DNA of 64,000 nt from Mesorhabditis belari (lineage: Eukaryota; Nematoda; Chromadorea; Rhabditida; Rhabditidae): positions 2,903,501 to 2,967,500 of the forward strand of contig CAUEEP010000737.1 in the NCBI GenBank assembly GCA_958450365.1. Direction: 5' to 3'. This document shows, piece after piece, positions 57,250-64,000 of this stretch. Within the stretch, counting starts at the first letter, position 1, and each line of letters starts with the position of its first letter. Under the pieces are notes generated by a model that was not told where the DNA came from, did no database searches, and saw nothing but the letters and a program-made list of their open reading frames with translations. A program made the translations under genes and the position numbers.

Positions 57250-59422
57250 TAGTTCTGGGCTTCTTTCCGTTAAATCGCCTAAACTTTGAAAGCGTTTTTC
57301 CTGTGAACCATGGACAATGGGCTAAAAATAAAAAGAGCATTGTTTTCCCCATGCACGATAGGAGTTTGAATCTCAACGGCGTAGCAAAATTGTCCGCCCA
57401 GTTCCGATCATTCTCTCGTCAGAGAGTTTATAATAGCCAAACGCATACTTTGCTCCACTGCATGGTCGCAGCTAATCGCGAACAAACAACAACCCACAGA
57501 AATGTTGGTCAGCATTAACAATAGGTCAAAGACGATAAAAGAAGACGTCTAATGCTTGCATCCGTTGCTCTCTCCATCATCTTTCTCATCTTGCTCGCAT
57601 GTGTGCTCAATTTTGTTATTTTGTGGAGAAGACAGAAAGCTCGAGCTCGAAATCAAGAAAAGTCTGTAGTAAATTGATATCGTATTCAAAACCTCTTTGT
57701 TTAGTGCTTTCCGAGTGCTGTACGATGATTTAATAAACGGAGGTACCATTCCAGCTCAAGATCGAAACAAGCAGATTCCCCTCGATCAACAAATCAATCA
57801 AATCGTTTACGATCGTTCGAAATTTGAAATTTCATGTGATGATCTTCAAATTTCTGATCGAAAAACGGTAAAAAGTTTCTATCCACTGAATCTTTCGACT
57901 TTTTACAGTTGGGAAGTGGACAGTTCGGGAAAGTTTCAATGGGATTTTTGAAGAAACCGAATCAAATCAATAATTTCACTTCCGGAACTTTAATGGTCGC
58001 CGTTAAGGTCAACTTCTTGGCAAAGATTCTCAAACATTACTATAGGAACCATTTCACGCAGCCTCAATCCGACAACACATCATCAACATTCAAATGTTGG
58101 CCGACGAGCTGAAGTTGATGTCCTCCATTCCACCTCATCCGAATGTGCTCACTCTGATTGGAGCAGTCACCGATCATCTGACTAGGTAAGTACCTAATAT
58201 CTTGACCAGAACGAAACTTGATATGTGATTCTGAACGCATCTTGTAAATCTAGTGGTCGTCTCTGTGTTGTCACGGAGCTATGCGCCAATGGGAGTCTCG
58301 AGAAATTTCTGAAAACCCTCACGCGCAGCACATTTTGTAATGAATTGAGAAAGGTTAGTAATTCAATTATTACTAGCAAGGGGCGGTTAACAGGGTGTGA
58401 TGGCCAAATGACATGAGCCATTTACTAATCGACGCAGAATTTTGCGCTGATTCCGAATCTGCTTTCCGTTTTTGCTCTAGGTAGTCAATTTTGATCCAAA
58501 AACAAAAGTCAAACACCGAAATCGAACCCTAGAACCACGCCTCATATTCAAACCTACTGCCAGTCGGCCACCACAAAATCTTTATCTGGCAAGGTCCATA
58601 CAAAACTTTCAACGCTTATAACTTTTTGACAGAGTGCTGCGGTGCAAAAACGGAAAGCAGATTCGAAATCAGCGCAAAATTCGACGTCGACTAGTATATG
58701 GCTCATGTCATTTGGCCATCCACACCCTGTTGACCGTCTCTTGTAAAACTGACATTTCAGGCTCAAAACAGTGGATACGTGAAGCCGGATCGCAAAAATA
58801 GAGGAAACACAGTAGGAAAACGATCGCTAAAAGGCTAAAAAATTATTTAGGTTGAATTGTCAATGATTAGAAAAATGTCTGTGGATGTAGTTACTGACAG
58901 CTATATTCCGGTATGATCTTGTTTTAATTTTAGCTTGAATTCGAATTATTTAGTGGACTCAAGTTGAAAGTCAAGACGAAAAGCATGATGGACACGAGAA
59001 GACACCAATTGTTCAGGTTTCTAAAAATTTGAAGAGAAACGAAATTGAATGTGATTTTAATATTCCAGACATTTCTATGCTCGACATCCGATCTTTTATC
59101 GTTTGCGATGCAAATCGCTAGCGGAATGGAGTTTTTGAGTGAAATCCCGGTAATTCGGGCTGGCTCGAAGTCTAGCTTGGGATGGCTTCTTAACGGGCTG
59201 GCTTTTTCAAATGCTACTATGACCATTAGATGCAGTTTTTTGATGCTGATTCCGAATCTAGGTGCAGATTTTGTTGAACACCTCGGAAGTGCGAGATATT
59301 TTGCTGACAGGTTTTAGCAAAACCTTCAAAAGGATTTTCATCTAAGCCAAATAGTTCATGATCCCAAAATCTAAAACCAGATTCGGAATGAGCATCAAAA
59401 AAAGGGCATTTAATGGTCATAG

Positions 59423-59578
<156 letters not shown>

Positions 59579-61028
59579 TGATTAAAGAAAAGAAAAGACT
59601 TTTTAGAAAAGACTTCGAGAAGCATAAAAATGATCTTTTGCCTTTGCAGTGGATGAGTCCGGAATCGATCGAAAGCGGATATTACGCACAAGCGGTACGC
59701 AATTCTTTTATGTCAAGATTTTACGGATACTAAAGTACTAGAGTATTTTGGATAAAGGAAAAGATTCTGAAGTAAATTTGCAGTCTGACGTTTGGTCGTA
59801 CGGAATCCTTTTGTACGAACTATTCACCCTTGGCGATCGTCCATATCCGGGAATTCCGCTCGAGGAAATTTACATGCGAGTTCGAAATGGAGAACGAAAT
59901 AAAAAGCCCGAGTTTGTGCATGATGATCTGTAAGTTGGAGGAATGTATAAGAGAGAGAAGGAAGATACTTTAGGTACAACTTTATGCTGAAATGCTGGAA
60001 TTCAAAGACAACAGAGAGACCGTTGTTCAAGGTGATTTACGAGTGACTTCACTGACAATCGAACTTTTCAAATGTTAGGATTGTGTTCAAAAAATGCGAG
60101 AACATCTCGAGATGGTGTTGCCGGGGAAAGCCGAAGAAATTGAGGGAAAGTTGACGAGTGAAGTTGATCGACTCAACTCGTATTCTGAGTGGAGAAATGG
60201 AAATCCAGGAAATGTTAGTTCATTCTTTAATATTTTAACTAATTTTCTAATTTATTGTTTAATTCTTTGATTATAAAACAAAACAATCGATTTTCAGCCA
60301 TCAGAAAACAAGCGAGAGATCGAAAAACAGGAGAGAAGATGTCAAAAAAGTAGGATAAAGATAAAAGCTTACATCTAAACTTTCAACATTTTATCAATAA
60401 ACAATTTTTTTTATTTTAGTTTAAAATGATCAAAATGAACATTTAAACAAGGAAAAACATTAGCGTTTGAAGAAATTTAAATGGCTTTTAACAGGTTTTA
60501 ACTAGGAAATCTGTAAAGAACAACTTGTGGCAAGCAAGTAAGCGGGTCCTTTTATTCTATGAATCTTTGAAGTTAATTCTTTTTATTATTTGCTTATTAC
60601 TGAGTATTCAAATGCTCATTAACAGCTATTGCTTTAGACAAAAATTAGCTTGTCAAAGAATCATTGAACCTTGAGGTGAGGTGTCTCTTTAAACATTTGA
60701 TTGATCTTGTTGTTGGGAATTGCGTGCAGATGAGCGTGAATTGAGTGCCACAATCGATTTAACTATTCAACTATACCACTTGGCACTCAACACAGCACGG
60801 CTCCCGTTATGATAGTTCTCATTTTACTTCAAACTTTGGAAAGCATAGAAATACTAACCAGTTTATTTTTGAAATCTCACAAGACTTTTATATTTAAATT
60901 TGTAATGCACTTAGTTCTATCAGTTACATCACGTAGATGCTTGTGTAGCAGCCAGAGCATTCTCAAGTTGAGCGAGTCTCCCAGTTAGCTCTTGACATTG
61001 CTCGCTGACCACGTATAGTTCAAAACTA

Positions 61029-61548
61029 TTAGGTTGATGCATAAGTCTTTTTGTTCCTTTTCGTCTGCCGTTTCAAGCCAACAAATGCATCAATTAAACT
61101 ACGGTTGATTTCATTAGAAAAAGCAATTATTTTTCTGCAAAATAACATTAAAACGGGTTTAAAAATATTTAATGCCTGGATTTTCTTGAGAGTATGAAGT
61201 CGGGTAGTCAAAAAGGGCTAACTCGATGATGCTGTTTAGACACCTTAGCTAAAGAAAACCTATCTTCGTGTCAATAGCTAAAAGATAGAGAAAAAAAAGT
61301 TTGATATTTCGCCAAAATTTCAGAGAAATTCATTCAGCCAATTTTTCCGTAGAGTTTTTTATAGATTTTTACGAAAAAGGCGTTTTTCACTCTCGAATTT
61401 GCTTGAAAGTGAACCGAAATTGATTTAAAAAGATGGAAATTGAACAAAAAAACACTTTTTTTATAGAGCAAACTATAGATTAATTAGTGAATTTGTTACT
61501 TTTTAACAGAAGTACGGAAAAAACGAAAGGACTTATGCATCAACCTAT
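61029..61548. mobile_element. 520-bp miniature element, TIR TTAGGTTGATGCATAAGTC
   Basis: TA on both sides. Copies 1 and 2 are uninterrupted here (AATAGTTTTGAACTATACG near 13880 and 32755), giving two independent empty sites. The terminal sequence is mariner-like (compare TTAGGTTGGTGCAAAAG of mariner B), the interior is non-coding and matches 6649-7200. Confidence 0.88.
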
Positions 61549-61760
61549 TATTTATTCTTGCTTGTTACGAAACTCCCATTCAAAACTATTTCTAGATTTT
61601 GAGCTAGTGTTCACAGAAAAACAACAAAATTCATTTCGGGCTTGGCGCTTTGCTTGAGAGAACGTAGTGACGGTACCTGGACAATAAACATTATTATTAT
61701 TATTAGGTACTACAAGAAAATAACCACGTTTTCCGGCTGGTTGTCTGGTTGATTGACATA

Positions 61761-62999
61761 TTAGGTTGGTGCAAAAGAAATTTCGGTCGATATAAAATGT
61801 TCTTATTTTTTTAATCTGAAGAGCTTATTTGATGTTCTTTTGTGCATTTGTACTCTTGGATATTTACTTTATTTTCGCATTTTTTCAAAGTCAGAGCTTT
61901 CACTTTTTAATTGTTTTTTGCTTTAGATCATGGTGGATCAAAAGTATGTTCTGCGCACGTGTCTTCTCTATGACTGCAAAATGGGCAAAAACGCTGCTGA
62001 TTCACATCGTGATCTCTGTTCCGCCTTTGGAGAACAGGTTATCACCGAAAGATCATGCCAGCTCTGGTTTGCCCAATTCCGAGATGGTAATGAATCCCTT
62101 GAAGACGAATCGCATGGACATCGTGCCACAGCCATCGACAACAATGAATTGAAGCTGATCCAATGCAAACAACACGAGAACTTGCCAAACATCTCCAATT
62201 CAACAATTGTACGCCATTTGGAAATAATTGGAAAGACAAATCGTAATGGACAATGGGTTCCACATCAATTGAGTGTTGAGAATCTGGGAGCACGCGTTCC
62301 GATCAGCCATATCTTGCTCCAGAAGTCGAAAAGAAGCCATTTTTTTGAGAATATCTTGACGATGGATGAGAAGTGGATTCACTTTGATAATACTTCTCGA
62401 AAAAGACAATGGCTGAGCAAAGGTCAAGCGCCAATTCCAACTCCAAAGCCGGATTATCATGGGCGCAAAGTGATGTTGTCTTGCTGGTGGAATATCAATG
62501 GACTTGTTCATTTTGAATTATTAGAGCCCGGAAAAACAGTCGATTCATCTTATTTTATTCAACAACTCAAGAAGGTTGACGAAATTTTGCGTGAAAAAGG
62601 CCTAAATCCCTCAACTATCAACTTTCTCCGTGATAATGCTCCAGCTCACACGGCAAAAACCTCTTGTAAGGAACTAGATAAGCTAGGATGGAAGGTCTTA
62701 CCACATGCGCCGTATAGTCCAGACTTAGCACCCTCCGATTTTCACCTTTTCAGATCGATGCAACATTCCCTTGAGAATTGCCAGTTTAAGAATGCAAAAG
62801 AAGTCGAAAATTGGGTGACCAACTACTTTGCATCACAGAATCAAGCGTTCTTTGAGAAGGGGATCCGCAATCTGAAGCAACGTTGGAGGGATGTCATAGA
62901 TAATAATGGTGCTTATTGTTTTAAATAAATTGTTATCAAAAAAAATTTTGGATGACTTTAATGTTTGTAAAAAGCGAAATTTCATTTGCACCAACCTAG
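61761..62999 (+). mobile_element. Complete mariner element B
   Basis: 1239 bp between TA 61759-60 and TA 63000-01, imperfect inverted ends of about 25 bp (TTAGGTTGGTGCAAAAGAAA / CTAGGTTGGTGCAAATGAAA). Inserted just outside the right edge of unit 3. Confidence 0.95.
61930..62928 (+). CDS. Mariner transposase, intact, 332 aa
   Basis: DD34D mariner transposase. The HTH region (RSCQLWFAQFRDGNESLEDE), linker WVPHQL, catalytic Asp in LTMDEKWIH, in RDNAPAHTAK and in YSPDLAPSDFHLF, ending NNGAYCFK. Full length and no stops. It differs from mariner A across most of its length (different subfamily). It could supply activity in trans to the broken copy at 56009. Confidence 0.95.
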   Translation: MVDQKYVLRTCLLYDCKMGKNAADSHRDLCSAFGEQVITERSCQLWFAQFRDGNESLEDESHGHRATAIDNNELKLIQCKQHENLPNISNSTIVRHLEIIGKTNRNGQWVPHQLSVENLGARVPISHILLQKSKRSHFFENILTMDEKWIHFDNTSRKRQWLSKGQAPIPTPKPDYHGRKVMLSCWWNINGLVHFELLEPGKTVDSSYFIQQLKKVDEILREKGLNPSTINFLRDNAPAHTAKTSCKELDKLGWKVLPHAPYSPDLAPSDFHLFRSMQHSLENCQFKNAKEVENWVTNYFASQNQAFFEKGIRNLKQRWRDVIDNNGAYCFK

Positions 63000-63109
63000 T
63001 AGTTTTAAATTTGATTTGACTTGACTAGATTTGACTCTTGTAATTATTATTTTTATTTTCATGCTAGGTTCTTCTTGTTTCAGTTTCCTTAAAGATTTTG
63101 TGTTTCTAA

Positions 63110-64000
63110 TTATCTATGATGTTTAGGACTCGGATTTCCAAATATGGACAAAAAGCAAATTCGGACGATTCTTTTGTAGTAATTCAAACTCAGGCATTCA
63201 GCAACAAATGCAGACAAAAACATGAATCGTGTATTACGACAAAGCACTGTATCACTTCCCACTGCACAAGTTTGGTTCAAGCGATTCCACGAAGGAGACA
63301 AGGATCTTGAAGATATGGAGAGCCGAGGTGACTACTTGAAAATGAGGATTTGAAGCGTTTTGTCGAAGCTGATTCTCGGAACACGGAGCTGGAGCTTGTG
63401 AAACACTTTATTGTTGGAGCTATAACAGTTAGCAATCATTTGAAAGAGATTGGCAATTAAAGAAGCTGGAGAAATGGATTCCGCGTCTAGTGAATAATCG
63501 ATTTCTCGCTTCATCTTCTTTGAAGTTTCGAAATGAGAAAGACTCTTTTTTGGGTCGATTGATAACGTGCTATGAAAAATGAGTTCTTTACTTAATTGAA
63601 TTGAATTGAAAGCGAAATTCGGAATGGTTGGATAAGGGCGAAAGTCCGCTTCTTTTCCAAAACCGAATCTTCACCCAAAGAACATCATGTTGTCAATTTG
63701 GTGATATCAGAAAGAGGTGATACACTATTCGTTGCTAAATCATCGATTCGGAGATCTACGTGTAACAAATCAAGGAGATGCACTGAAAGTTGCAGCCTTT
63801 GAACTGCACGTTGATCAATCGAGAAGGTTCTATTCTGCTACAGACTCCTCACGTCTCTGTAACGACACTCAGGGTACTCAATGATTTAAGCATCGAAGTC
63901 CTACCTTATTCAGTCTATTCACCAGACCTATCGCCAATCGATTATCACTTTTTTAAGCATCTTGGCTGCTTTCTTAGAGGCCAAATAATGCCATAATGCC
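63110..64000 (+). pseudogene. Degenerate mariner transposase, running off the window
   Basis: Fragments in changing frames: PTAQVWFKRFHEGDKDLEDM (HTH region, 63.26-63.32 kb) and EVLPYSVYSPDLSPIDYHFF (third catalytic block, 63.89-63.95 kb). Catalytic first and second Asp blocks are not recognisable. A lineage distinct from elements A and B. Confidence 0.85.

Overview
The window looks like gene-poor, transposon-rich DNA from a nematode. The evidence is consistently short introns (about 36-50 nt) with TTTTCAG/TTTTAG acceptors, a VEGFR/VER-like receptor tyrosine kinase (RTK), serpentine chemoreceptor exons of the Srh/Str type, a xanthine dehydrogenase/aldehyde oxidase split into many small exons, and many Tc1/mariner elements. 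No bacterial or viral genes were recognised. The species cannot be named from the sequence.

Layout. Bases 1-9.2 kb carry most of a minus-strand molybdo-flavoenzyme gene (XDH/AO), whose 3' end runs off the left edge. From about 8.65 kb a roughly 18.6 kb unit is present three times. Unit 1 (about 8.65-27.25 kb) and unit 2 (about 27.27-46.88 kb) are direct tandem copies. Unit 3 (about 49.86-61.64 kb) is an inverted, shorter copy. Read in the minus direction, the ancestral order was chemoreceptor 3' exons, RTK, small secreted protein, XDH/AO 5' exons. The tandem arrangement leaves a truncated two-exon XDH copy at 27.35-27.78 kb and headless chemoreceptor 3' ends in units 1 and 3. Between units 2 and 3 (46.9-49.85 kb) are the 5' exons of the chemoreceptor and the last exon of a second one. 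The right edge holds an intact mariner and a decayed mariner.

The three RTK copies are diverging. Copy 1 is open in every exon I read. Copy 2 has a +1 frameshift in the third exon. Copy 3 has lost two ectodomain exons (73 codons, phase 0 to phase 0), has fused its first two exons, and has two apparent stop codons in another ectodomain exon, while its kinase exons stay open. The small secreted protein gene is broken by a mariner-derived repeat in both copies.

Because the units are paralogous, each gives empty sites for the others. Many insertions can therefore be bounded to the base: mariner (TA duplication), maT/DD37D-like (TA), Merlin (8-bp duplication), a piggyBac miniature (TTAA), Tc1-like with a spliceosomal intron, several foldback and miniature elements, and tRNA-derived sequences. 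Outer duplication boundaries coincide with a maT-like terminal sequence. The most notable result is this three-way natural experiment in transposon-associated amplification and decay of a receptor locus.
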